Part shown: piece after piece, positions 8,269 to 15,193 of the stretch
How the letters are laid out: each line of letters starts with the position of its first letter
How positions within the stretch are numbered: the first letter of the stretch is position 1
Assembly: GCA_046289975.1 (NCBI GenBank)
Contig: JBKBUQ010000033.1
Span: 1 to 22,695, forward strand
Direction: 5' to 3'
DNA length: 22,695 nucleotides
From: UBA2798 sp046289975
GTDB lineage: Bacteria > Bacteroidota > Bacteroidia > Flavobacteriales_D > UBA2798
The notes under the pieces: model-generated
Told to the model about the DNA's origin: nothing
Seen by the model: the letters and a program-made list of their open reading frames with translations, nothing else
Databases searched by the model: none
Program-made: the position numbers and the translations under genes

Positions 8269-8993
8269 AACAAACTTCCCTGCAATCCCGCCGGATCAAC
8301 CCATTCTTCAATGATTTTCGGATCGCTGTCTTCTGCATTTTGCAATAATTTATCGGAGATGGTCCAGGCCTGCATGTTTTGATCTGCGTGAGGGCGCATC
8401 AGTTTTTCAAGTTCACTATGCGATAACGTATTATCGAGCCATTTTTCTTCGTCCGCTCTTTCGAGGATAAGTGGCATACGCTGTTTGGTGTTGTGGATCT
8501 TGCCTGTCAGTAAATTTGCCTCAGTCGTAACAATGGAAAATGTTTCTATTGCCTTGCCGCTTTCGGGGTCTATCCAGCTTTCGTGTATTCCACCCATCGA
8601 TAACAAAGCTGCGTCATTCAACGAAATAAAATAGGGTGTCTTTTTTTTTCCTTCATGCATCCATTCAAAATATCCTGTTGCCGGTATCAGACAGCGTTTG
8701 CTGAGAATGGCGGTTTTAAAGGATGGTTTTTCAAAAATACTTTCAGCCCTTGCATTGAGTGTTTTAATCCTGATCTCAAATGCATCCTGCCTGCTGCGGG
8801 TCCACGGCGGACTGAGTCCCCAGCGAATATGATCAATGCTTTCAGGATCTTGCATGGTGATCACAGCGCATTTTGGGAATTGAAATCCGTTCTCCCGGTA
8901 TTTTGGTCGGTGTTGGGTCGGATCCTTGAATTTTGCCTTGTAGCGCAATTCAATGTCTTCAACTTTCTGACTATTGCTCTTAAAATAACACAC
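8265..8993 (-). CDS. SOS response-associated peptidase (YedK/HMCES family)
   Basis: SRAP-domain protein of 242 residues. These proteins form a thiazolidine crosslink with abasic sites in single-stranded DNA through Cys2, shielding them during replication. Expected residues are present: Cys2, N80 and R82 in LNARAES, E110 in ATGYFEW and H167 in IHNTKQRMPLIL. The start is a GTG codon at 8993; the required catalytic Cys2 decides it, since the protein must begin M-C. The gene lies close to a DnaE-like polymerase and DinB on the same strand, fitting a damage-tolerance neighbourhood, although a GNAT gene on the other strand lies between them. Family call is firm; the symbol is left empty because orthology to E. 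coli yedK is only by family. Confidence 0.92.
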   Translation of the reverse strand: MCYFKSNSQKVEDIELRYKAKFKDPTQHRPKYRENGFQFPKCAVITMQDPESIDHIRWGLSPPWTRSRQDAFEIRIKTLNARAESIFEKPSFKTAILSKRCLIPATGYFEWMHEGKKKTPYFISLNDAALLSMGGIHESWIDPESGKAIETFSIVTTEANLLTGKIHNTKQRMPLILERADEEKWLDNTLSHSELEKLMRPHADQNMQAWTISDKLLQNAEDSDPKIIEEWVDPAGLQGSLF

Positions 8994-9075
8994 GATTAAA
9001 GGCGGATTTGTTGTGTTTTTTCAAATTCCCGGTTTAGTATTCGGATCTAATTTAAGATTTATCCTTTTCTTACAA

Positions 9076-9083
9076 TAGATTTG
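9076..9083 (+). promoter_or_regulatory. Candidate Bacteroidota -7 element (TAGATTTG)
   Basis: TAGATTTG fits the TAnnTTTG -7 consensus of Bacteroidota housekeeping promoters and ends 4 bases before the GNAT start codon at 9088. Transcription would then begin at or next to the ATG, giving a leaderless or nearly leaderless mRNA. No perfect TTTG -33 box is seen at the right distance; TTTA at 9051-9054 is only close. Confidence 0.35.
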
Positions 9084-9087
9084 CATT

Positions 9088-9576
9088 ATGATTAGCTGGA
9101 GAAAGTGTTCGTTTGAAGATATCGCCCTTATTTCTGCCTTGGCTGAAAAAATTTGGCGGGTGCATTATCCTCCTATCATAGGTATGGATCAAGTTGAATA
9201 CATGCTGGGTAAAATGTATTCTTCGGAAGCACTTCATCAACAAATGCAAGAGGAACAGGTTTTTTACCTTATCCTTTTCGGGAATCAAGAGGTAGGTTTT
9301 GTAGCTGTTAGCCTGAAGTCTGATTGTGAATTGTTCCTTCATAAGTTTTATATCGACGATTCCATGCAGGGGAAAGGTGTAGGTGCAACGGTGTTTCAAT
9401 TTATTCTCGATGCTTATCCGCAAATTACAACAGTACGTTTAACTGTTAATCGACAGAATTACCGTTCCATTAATTTTTATTTTAAACTAGGCTTTCGCAT
9501 CGATCAGGTTGCCGACTTCGATATTGGTGATGGGTATGTGATGAACGATTTTGTGATGGTGTACCGTCGTCCCTGA
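9088..9576 (+). CDS. GNAT family N-acetyltransferase
   Basis: Acetyltransferase of 162 residues with the GCN5-related fold, transferring acetyl from acetyl-CoA to an amine substrate that cannot be predicted. Motif A is clear: the beta4 strand and pyrophosphate loop read FYIDDSMQGKGVGATVF with the Q94-G-K-G-V-G99 signature. Motif B follows with VNRQNYRSINFYFKLGFR, the usual N-x-x-x-x-x-FY-x-x-x-GF pattern. The start at 9088 follows a possible -7 promoter element. It is divergent from the yedK-like gene and convergent with the dnaE-like gene, ending 12 bp from it. Residues DFDIGDGYVMNDFVMVY at the end are typical of a small subfamily widespread in Bacteroidota. Its place among repair genes may be coincidence. 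Confidence 0.88.
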   Translation: MISWRKCSFEDIALISALAEKIWRVHYPPIIGMDQVEYMLGKMYSSEALHQQMQEEQVFYLILFGNQEVGFVAVSLKSDCELFLHKFYIDDSMQGKGVGATVFQFILDAYPQITTVRLTVNRQNYRSINFYFKLGFRIDQVADFDIGDGYVMNDFVMVYRRP

Positions 9577-9588
9577 GTAAATTTTTCT

Positions 9589-12528
9589 TCATTTTTGTAT
9601 CGGGACATATTCCATTTTTTCCATTTTCTCTACTTGCAGACTCGCAGATCCGAATTCATCGGCTACTGTTCCCCGCATCAGGTAAATTCCATTTCCTTTA
9701 AAGCGGTAACGTTCGAGCGTGTCGGGGAAATGTACGGTGTCGAAAAATTGTCCTTTGTGATCGATGAAACAACCAAAATACATGAGTTCACCGTGCTTAG
9801 TGCGCACGGGTTTAGGAGTGACCAGATAACCCAGCATGCGGATGCTTTCTCCGCAGTGTTGCAGCATTTCATGGGCCATGATGTCGCCTCTGAATTTTGT
9901 TTTCAGCAGATCAAACCAACCGCATAGAGGAAATCCGAGGAGTTCGATTTCATCGTATGCTTTTTGCAGTGGGTGTTCATCGAATGCCGGTAAATCGAAT
10001 TTTCGCACTTCTGTCTTGAACAAATCATTTGAGGGTGTGCTGCGCTTTTTTCCATTGAACAGAAAATGCGCTTGCCAAAGTAATTCCTGTTTGCTTTTTC
10101 CGGTAAAACGCAGTGATCCCATGCGTATAAGCAATACAAGTTGCTCCAGCGTAATGGGTAGTCGCGCTACAAGATCTTCGAGCGATTCGAAGGCGCCGCA
10201 TTCATGACGGTTTTCGAGTAGCATGTTTACCGTGTTGCGCTCCAGGTGTTGCATGTGCACAAATCCCAGCCAAATAGTAGTGCCGCTGATACTTGTAACG
10301 TAATGACTCTTATTCACGCATGGTGCCTCAATACTTGCGCCTGCCATTCGCGCTTCGTGTACATAAAGTTCGGTGCGGTAGAATCCGCCAAAATTGTTGA
10401 TGACACCCACCATGAACTCCAGCGGGAAATAGGTTTTCAGGTAAAGACTCTGATAGCTTTCTACTGCAAAGGATGCGGAATGTGCTTTTGAAAAGGAATA
10501 CCCCGAAAAACTTTCAATTTGCCGCCATACTTCCTTTGCTATGGCTTCCGGATAACCACGCTCTCTGCAATTGCGGAAAAAAGTTTCGGTAATGCGTTCC
10601 ATCTCTCCTTTGCCTCTGTATTTTCCGCTCATCGCTCTTCGTAAGATGTCTGCATCGGCAAGATCTATTCCTGCAAAGTGATGCGCTACCTTGATCACGT
10701 CTTCCTGATACACCATCACGCCATATGTTTCCTGTAATAATTCTTCCATTTTAGGATGCAGATACTGAAATCCCTTCGGGTGATGAAAACGCTGAATATA
10801 TTCTTTCATCATTCCGCTGCTGGCAACGCCCGGACGTATGATCGACGAGGCTGCCACAAGTGTGAGGTAATTATCACAGCGCAATTTAGTAAGCAATTGG
10901 CGCATAGCAGGCGATTCAATGTAAAAGCAACCGATCGTGTTCGCAGAACGAATCTGATTACGAACCTTACTGTCGGTCTTAAAACTTTTCACGTCGTGGA
11001 TATCAATATTGATCTTCCTGTTTTTTTGTACAATATCCACAGCGTCTTTAATATGCCCCAAACCGCGTTGAGAGAGAATATCATATTTGTAAAATCCTAT
11101 GTCTTCTGCCACATACATGTCCCAATGCACAATGGGAAATCCTTTAGGCATCATTTGCAATGCGGTGTAATTGTACAGGGGTTCTTCCGAAATAATAATT
11201 CCACCTGCATGAATGCCAAGGTAGTTGGGAAAGTTTTCCATCATCTTGCCATAATGAAAAATCGCTTTAGTGATGTTGTCGCGCTGTTCGATTTTATCGG
11301 GATGATTGGCCAGTCCGTCAATCTCCTCCTTGGGCAGGCCAAAAACTTTTCCCAGTTCGCGAATGATCGAGCTTCCCTTGAATGTTGTATAGGTGGCAAT
11401 TTGCGCTGTGTACTGTTTGCCGTAACGCTTAAAAATATAATCAATGATGATGTCGCGTTCGTCCCATGAAAAATCAATATCAAAATCAGGAGGCGAACTG
11501 CGGTGAGGATTGATGAAGCGCTCGAAGTAGAGGTCGAGTTCGATCGGACAAACATCCGTAATACCCATGCAATATGCAACAATACTGTTGGCGCCGGAAC
11601 CTCTTCCTACATGGTGGAATCCTCTGCTGCGTGCGTAGCGGATGATGTCGTGTGTAATGAGAAAATAAGCTGAAAAACCAAGTTCCTCAATGATGCGCAG
11701 TTCTTTTTCGACACGTTCACGGGCGGTGGTATTTTTTTTTCCGTAGCGGTATTCAAGTCCTTCCTTCGCCAGTTTGTGGAGGAGTTCGCGGTCATCTTCT
11801 TCTGTTGAGGTGAAGTGTTTTCTGTTTTTTACGGTTTTGTATTCGAGCTGTATGCTGCATTGTTCAATGATCTTTTGTGTGTTGCTAATTATTTCCGGAA
11901 ACAGAATGAATTTTTCGCGCAGGTCTTTTTCACTGATGAAATGTTCGTCCTCCGCAGCATGCTCTTCTTTTTCCAGTTTGCTGATGAGTATGTTTTTGTC
12001 GATACTCCGCAATAAGCGATGCAGGTGATAGTGGTGTTTATCGGCCTTTATGCTTACCGGTTGCCAAACCACCATTTTGTGCGATTGCTCACGGAAAGGA
12101 AGTTGTATCAGCTTATTAATCTGGCGGTGACAAACTCCGATGAATTCGTTTTTTCGCAGTTGCTTCACCGCTATCTTTTCCATCGGGTAAATAAAAAAAC
12201 AATGTTCAGTCTCCGGCGCGCGGTCCGGAAGTTGTTGTTCGTCCTGAAGTCGTGTACTCAATAGCCGGCACAGCTCTTCGTACCCTTTGTTGTTTTTTGC
12301 TAGACCGGTATACAGTATTTTTTGCTCATCATCACGAAACTCGATACCCAGTGCAGGACGAATACCTTTTTCATTACACTCCTTCACAAAATCAAACGCT
12401 GCCGAAGTATTGTTGATGTCGGTAAGCACCATTTCTTTCACACCATGCACTACTGCTTCCTCCACCAGTTGTTCTACCGATAGCGTTCCATACCGAAGCG
12501 AATAATATGTGTGACAGTTGAGGTACAT
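9589..12528 (-). CDS. DnaE-like DNA polymerase III alpha subunit (second, probably error-prone polymerase)
   Basis: C-family polymerase of 979 residues, shorter than replicative DnaE (about 1,160). Domains in order: PHP (1-about 220), palm/thumb/fingers (about 270-720), helix-hairpin-helix region (about 740-815) and OB fold (about 895-975). The polymerase aspartates are present: D350 and D352 in PPDFDIDF and D483 in KYDILSQRGL. The fingers motif FSGYSFSKAHSASFA (674-688) is intact. The PHP metal site is degraded: the usual H-x-H start reads LNCHTYYS and the TDH motif reads LTDINN, so proofreading by this domain is unlikely. Where E. coli has its clamp-binding motif (QADMF) this protein has SNDLF (833-837), a weak version. 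Size, the degenerate PHP and neighbouring DinB indicate a translesion role like DnaE2/ImuC rather than the main replicase. Its upstream region is a 7-bp tandem repeat. Confidence 0.88.
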   Translation of the reverse strand: MYLNCHTYYSLRYGTLSVEQLVEEAVVHGVKEMVLTDINNTSAAFDFVKECNEKGIRPALGIEFRDDEQKILYTGLAKNNKGYEELCRLLSTRLQDEQQLPDRAPETEHCFFIYPMEKIAVKQLRKNEFIGVCHRQINKLIQLPFREQSHKMVVWQPVSIKADKHHYHLHRLLRSIDKNILISKLEKEEHAAEDEHFISEKDLREKFILFPEIISNTQKIIEQCSIQLEYKTVKNRKHFTSTEEDDRELLHKLAKEGLEYRYGKKNTTARERVEKELRIIEELGFSAYFLITHDIIRYARSRGFHHVGRGSGANSIVAYCMGITDVCPIELDLYFERFINPHRSSPPDFDIDFSWDERDIIIDYIFKRYGKQYTAQIATYTTFKGSSIIRELGKVFGLPKEEIDGLANHPDKIEQRDNITKAIFHYGKMMENFPNYLGIHAGGIIISEEPLYNYTALQMMPKGFPIVHWDMYVAEDIGFYKYDILSQRGLGHIKDAVDIVQKNRKINIDIHDVKSFKTDSKVRNQIRSANTIGCFYIESPAMRQLLTKLRCDNYLTLVAASSIIRPGVASSGMMKEYIQRFHHPKGFQYLHPKMEELLQETYGVMVYQEDVIKVAHHFAGIDLADADILRRAMSGKYRGKGEMERITETFFRNCRERGYPEAIAKEVWRQIESFSGYSFSKAHSASFAVESYQSLYLKTYFPLEFMVGVINNFGGFYRTELYVHEARMAGASIEAPCVNKSHYVTSISGTTIWLGFVHMQHLERNTVNMLLENRHECGAFESLEDLVARLPITLEQLVLLIRMGSLRFTGKSKQELLWQAHFLFNGKKRSTPSNDLFKTEVRKFDLPAFDEHPLQKAYDEIELLGFPLCGWFDLLKTKFRGDIMAHEMLQHCGESIRMLGYLVTPKPVRTKHGELMYFGCFIDHKGQFFDTVHFPDTLERYRFKGNGIYLMRGTVADEFGSASLQVEKMEKMEYVPIQK

Positions 12529-12531
12529 TGG

Positions 12532-12594
12532 GGTGAATGGTGAACAGTGAACGGTGACTGGTGAATAGTAAATGGTGAACAGTGATTGGTGATC
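12532..12594. repeat. Nine-copy degenerate 7-bp tandem repeat next to dnaE start
   Basis: Nine head-to-tail 7-mers with consensus GGTGAAY (variants GGTGAAT, GGTGAAC, AGTGAAC, GGTGACT, AGTAAAT, AGTGATT, GGTGATC) run without interruption over 63 bp. The array begins 3 bp upstream of the dnaE-like ATG (12526-12528, minus strand), so on the transcript it occupies the immediate 5' leader and any ribosome-binding region. Confidence 0.9.
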
Positions 12595-12613
12595 CCGACG
12601 CGATTGGTCGGGA
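12593..12613. repeat. Small hairpin (7-bp stem, 7-base loop)
   Basis: TCCCGAC (12593-12599) and GTCGGGA (12607-12613) are perfect complements around the loop GCGATTG. It sits at the end of the 7-bp tandem array, overlapping its last unit, and looks like part of the same repeat module. There is no T-run, so it is not called a terminator. Confidence 0.7.
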
Positions 12614-12639
12614 CAGGCCAGTAAACGGTGATGAATTTT

Positions 12640-12667
12640 TAACTGATAACTCTTAACTGATAACTCT
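12640..12667. repeat. 14-bp perfect tandem duplication
   Basis: TAACTGATAACTCT occurs twice back to back (12640-12653 and 12654-12667) in the spacer between dinB and the dnaE-like gene. It is non-coding and adds to the repeat-rich character of 12529-12670. Confidence 0.85.
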
Positions 12668-12735
12668 TCAGTAATTGGCTCTGAAGCAGAAATCTCCTTG
12701 TAGTCGATTTCGCTACAGGATAGATTGGTTCATCG

Positions 12736-13869
12736 TTAACACGAGCGTCTGATGGTTTGAGTGCCGAAGCGTTTGTTGATTTTATCCATTGCCTGGTAGA
12801 GCTTAATTTTTTCTTCGGTATCGTCGAACAGATCGATCTGTTGTTGTCCGCCTACCAGATGACTTACGCGTACTCCTATAAGGCGAATGAGCATGCGTCG
12901 TTCGTATAGTCGTGAGAAAAGTTCTTTGGCTTTGGTGATGAGGTGTTCATCGATAGCGGTATAAGGAATCATAGCTTGTTTGGTATGCGTGTCGAAATTT
13001 GAATAGCGGATTTTTACGGTGATGCAGGAGCAGAGTTTTTCTTCTTTTCTTAAGGAGAAAGCGAGCTCTTCGCACATGCTTACAAGTTTGTAGTTGAGCA
13101 TTTCCACATTGATGGTGTCTTCTTCGAATGTTGTTTCGGTAGAGATCGATTTGCGTTCGGAGTAGGGGACAATCGGACTCTCGTCGATGCCGTTTGCGCG
13201 CTCCCAGATCATGCGTCCGTGTTCGCCCAATGCTGTGTGCAGCATTTCCGGAGGCATCTGCTGCAGGGTGTGTACTTTTTCCACTCCCATTGAACGCAAC
13301 AGGGTGTAGGTTTTTTCGCCTACCATCGGAATTTTTTTGATGGATAATGGAGCGAGAAAAGGTTTTTCTGTTCCGCGATCTACTTTTTGCTGACCATTTG
13401 GTTTTGCTTCTCCGGTGGCGACTTTCGATACGGTTTTGTTTTGCGATAATCCAAAAGAGATGGGTAGTCCTGTTTCACGAATAATTTTCTGACGCAGTTC
13501 CGTTGCCAGTTTGTAGCTGCTGAAGAAGCGTTCCATTCCGCTGAGGTCGACATAGAATTCATCGATCGATGATTTTTCATATACAGGAACATTCTCGCGT
13601 ACGATATCGGTTACCATTCCCGAATATTTGGTGTAACTCTCGTAGTCGCCACGAACGATAAGAGCATCGGGACAAAGTTTTTTTGCCATACGTATGGGCA
13701 TTGCTGAGTGTACACCGAAACGACGCGCTTCGTAGCTGCACGAAGAGACCACACCCCTGTCGCTCGTGCCGCCGATGATGACCGGTTTGCCGATGAGCTT
13801 CGGGTTGAGCAGACACTCGACCGATACGAAGAAGGAGTCGAGATCCATATGTACGATGTTGCGTTCCAT
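12736..13869 (-). CDS. dinB: DNA polymerase IV (Y-family, DinB)
   Basis: Y-family translesion polymerase of 377 residues, near the usual family length. Catalytic acids are seen in HMDLDSFF (D9, next to the steric-gate aromatic region) and SSIDEFYVDLS (D103, E104). The nucleotide-binding block GVVSSCSYEARRFGVHSAMP is intact, as is the HhH segment (about 175-205: IPMVGEKTYTLLRSMGV). The little-finger domain follows, and a canonical clamp-binding motif QIDLF (344-348) lies near the C-terminus. It therefore carries the clamp contact that the neighbouring DnaE-like polymerase has only in weak form. Both are on the same strand, but 207 bp of repeats now separate them. The start at 13869 gives the proper M-E-R-N-I-V-H-M-D beginning. 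Its upstream region contains a 21-bp repeat array and a long palindrome, which probably affects transcription. Confidence 0.93.
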   Translation of the reverse strand: MERNIVHMDLDSFFVSVECLLNPKLIGKPVIIGGTSDRGVVSSCSYEARRFGVHSAMPIRMAKKLCPDALIVRGDYESYTKYSGMVTDIVRENVPVYEKSSIDEFYVDLSGMERFFSSYKLATELRQKIIRETGLPISFGLSQNKTVSKVATGEAKPNGQQKVDRGTEKPFLAPLSIKKIPMVGEKTYTLLRSMGVEKVHTLQQMPPEMLHTALGEHGRMIWERANGIDESPIVPYSERKSISTETTFEEDTINVEMLNYKLVSMCEELAFSLRKEEKLCSCITVKIRYSNFDTHTKQAMIPYTAIDEHLITKAKELFSRLYERRMLIRLIGVRVSHLVGGQQQIDLFDDTEEKIKLYQAMDKINKRFGTQTIRRSC

Positions 13870-13893
13870 AGTTGTATGTCATTTAGTCCGTGG

Positions 13894-13956
13894 CATCCGA
13901 TATGTAGCCGGGGGCATCCGATATGTAGCCGGGGGCATCCGATATGTAGCCGGGGG
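13894..13956. repeat. Three perfect 21-bp tandem repeats upstream of dinB
   Basis: A 21-bp unit beginning CATCCGATATG and ending TAGCCGGGGG is repeated exactly three times (13894-13914, 13915-13935, 13936-13956), starting 24 bp upstream of the dinB start codon. The last copy forms most of the left arm of the palindrome at 13941-13978, so each copy contains a potential left arm. Confidence 0.95.
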
Positions 13957-13978
13957 CTTAAGCCCCCGGCTACATATC
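13941..13978. repeat. Perfect 38-bp palindrome (REP-like)
   Basis: Arms of 19 bp (left 13941-13959, right 13960-13978) are perfectly complementary with no loop. The centre is GGGGGCTTAAGCCCCC and the outer part GATATGTAGCC / GGCTACATATC. It would extrude a cruciform or form a very stable hairpin in single-stranded DNA or RNA. It lies between dinB and a Y1 transposase, as expected for a REP sequence with its RAYT enzyme. Confidence 0.95.
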
Positions 13979-14008
13979 CGGGAACCTCATTCCAAATATA
14001 TACATATC

Positions 14009-14045
14009 GACGAATTTTTCATCACGTAATGATGAAAAATTCGTC
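14009..14045. repeat. Perfect 16-bp inverted repeat with 5-base loop, upstream of the Y1 transposase
   Basis: Left arm 14009-14024 (GACGAATTTTTCATCA) and right arm 14030-14045 are exact reverse complements around CGTAA. It ends 36 bp before the transposase start codon. It could be the subterminal hairpin of an IS200/IS605-type left end, or an AT-rich terminator protecting the element from outside transcription. No matching hairpin was found after the transposase. Confidence 0.9.
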
Positions 14046-14081
14046 ATTATAATTAATTTCGTTTCATAATTAGATAGTTTT

Positions 14082-14498
14082 ATGATTAAGACATCATCGA
14101 AGACATTGATTTACATACATGTTGTGTTTTCCACGAAGTACCGACGTCCTACGATTCGCCAGGAGGTTGAAGGGGCAGTATATTCGATCATCCGTGCACA
14201 ATGCGTTGAGCGAAAGATCTCATTGATCGCCCTCGGGGGCATGTCTGATCATGTGCATATGTTGTTGGTGTTGCCGTGTCATCTACCACTCTCTGAAGTT
14301 GTTGGAAGGATTAAAGGCGCAAGTTCCAAAGCAGTAAACGATGCCGGTCTCGTTCCAGGTGGATTTGCGTGGCAGGTGGGATATGGCGCATTCTCTGTGT
14401 CGGAGCAGGGAGTGAATGTGGTTAGAAGGTATATCGAAAACCAAAAGGAACATCATTCCACAAAGGGACTATTGTCCGATTGGGAATTACCGGATTGA
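14082..14498 (+). CDS. Y1 (HUH) transposase, IS200/IS605 TnpA / REP-associated type
   Basis: Single-domain HUH endonuclease of 138 residues that nicks single-stranded DNA at hairpin-flanked sites through a catalytic tyrosine. The metal-binding HUH motif is H57-V-H59 in GGMSDHVHMLL. The helix with the nucleophile reads RRYIENQKEHH, placing Tyr117 and Gln121 in the Y-x-x-x-Q arrangement of IS200-type TnpA. The block WQVGYGAFSVS (97-107) and the N-terminal IHVVFSTKYRRP are typical. Length is close to the usual 130-155, so it appears intact. No TnpB/IscB partner is present. Two strong palindromes lie directly upstream and none clear downstream, so it is either an IS with one recognisable end or a domesticated REP-associated enzyme. 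It is divergent from dinB. Confidence 0.92.
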   Translation: MIKTSSKTLIYIHVVFSTKYRRPTIRQEVEGAVYSIIRAQCVERKISLIALGGMSDHVHMLLVLPCHLPLSEVVGRIKGASSKAVNDAGLVPGGFAWQVGYGAFSVSEQGVNVVRRYIENQKEHHSTKGLLSDWELPD

Positions 14499-14579
14499 TG
14501 CACTCCTGTGGAAAGTCATTATCTTGTTCTTGTGTTTTGGAATTATTCTTGCAGTATTCCATTCCCAAATCATTGAGCT

Positions 14580-15182
14580 ATGAAACGTGTCTTATTTTTC
14601 TCCGCAGTAGTTTTACTATTATGCTCCTCCTTTTCCTGGTTTCAGTCGCGCGATGCGGTGGTGGAATCTAAGTCCGGATTGGGTATATTTATTATGTGTG
14701 AGCCGGTTCAGGCGTACGATAAACTTTTTGTTGTTAAGACCGCGCATAAATCATCCAAGTATGTAGGCGGACTTCCGGTGGGGGTTGTGTGGGGAATAGA
14801 TGATCCCATCGATCGCCTTGTTCAACGTGCTCTTCGTAAGGGACGAAAAAAAAATATTGATGCAATCATTACCTCTGATGCAAGGATGGCGGTAGCGATA
14901 AAATTCAGAGGAGCGCCAACAGTGGATGAACGAATCCGTGCGCGTCCGGTAAGTATTAGCGGAGTGGATGTGTATGTGAAGAGCAAACCACAATCGTCGT
15001 ACCTCGAAGTAGCTACGATTTCCTTAAAGACAGAGAACAGACTAACTGTGCCGGGTATTGATACAGACAGACTGGCAAAGATGATTCAGACTTTGATCGA
15101 ACAGGGAAAGAAAGCTGGATATACTTTTCAGGGGTTGATCACAAGTGATGGGGTAAGTGCAACGTTGATTTCTTACAAGTAG
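14580..15182 (+). CDS. Secreted protein of unknown function
   Basis: Not recognised. The protein of 200 residues begins with a clear Sec signal peptide: basic MKR, then the hydrophobic stretch VLFFSAVVLLLCSSFSWF, with probable cleavage near residues 17-23. The mature part (about 180 residues) has no further TM helix. It contains a basic stretch RALRKGRKKNIDAIITSD (about 82-99), alternating short beta-like segments, and a C-terminal helix with IQTLIEQGKKAGYTF. Cys13 is inside the hydrophobic core and does not make a convincing lipobox. The gene stands alone, downstream of the transposase on the same strand and convergent with the small membrane-protein gene 11 bp away. Export to the periplasm or outside is the only safe statement. 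Confidence 0.7.
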   Translation: MKRVLFFSAVVLLLCSSFSWFQSRDAVVESKSGLGIFIMCEPVQAYDKLFVVKTAHKSSKYVGGLPVGVVWGIDDPIDRLVQRALRKGRKKNIDAIITSDARMAVAIKFRGAPTVDERIRARPVSISGVDVYVKSKPQSSYLEVATISLKTENRLTVPGIDTDRLAKMIQTLIEQGKKAGYTFQGLITSDGVSATLISYK

Positions 15183-15193
15183 ATGGAATGTAC

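Noticed and set aside
8994..9087. LexA/SOS box in front of the yedK-like gene
   Set aside because: No convincing palindromic operator could be seen, and the Bacteroidota LexA motif is not certain enough to claim one.
10756..11469. A 237-residue open frame on the plus strand inside the dnaE-like gene
   Set aside because: Fully antisense to a well-supported polymerase gene, with no domain or start context; a shadow frame.
12695..12720. Imperfect hairpin after dinB (TGTAG/CTACA core)
   Set aside because: Short stem with bulges and no T-run; too weak to call a terminator.
13894..13956. CRISPR-like array
   Set aside because: The three 21-bp units are contiguous with no spacers, and no cas genes are present.
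13708..14052. Plus-strand frames encoding a repeated peptide (RYVAGGI-type) over the 21-bp repeats
   Set aside because: The peptide repeat only reflects the DNA repeats; the frames run antisense into dinB and have no family features.
14499..14579. Right-end hairpin of the transposase element
   Set aside because: No inverted repeat comparable to the upstream ones was found in this short spacer.
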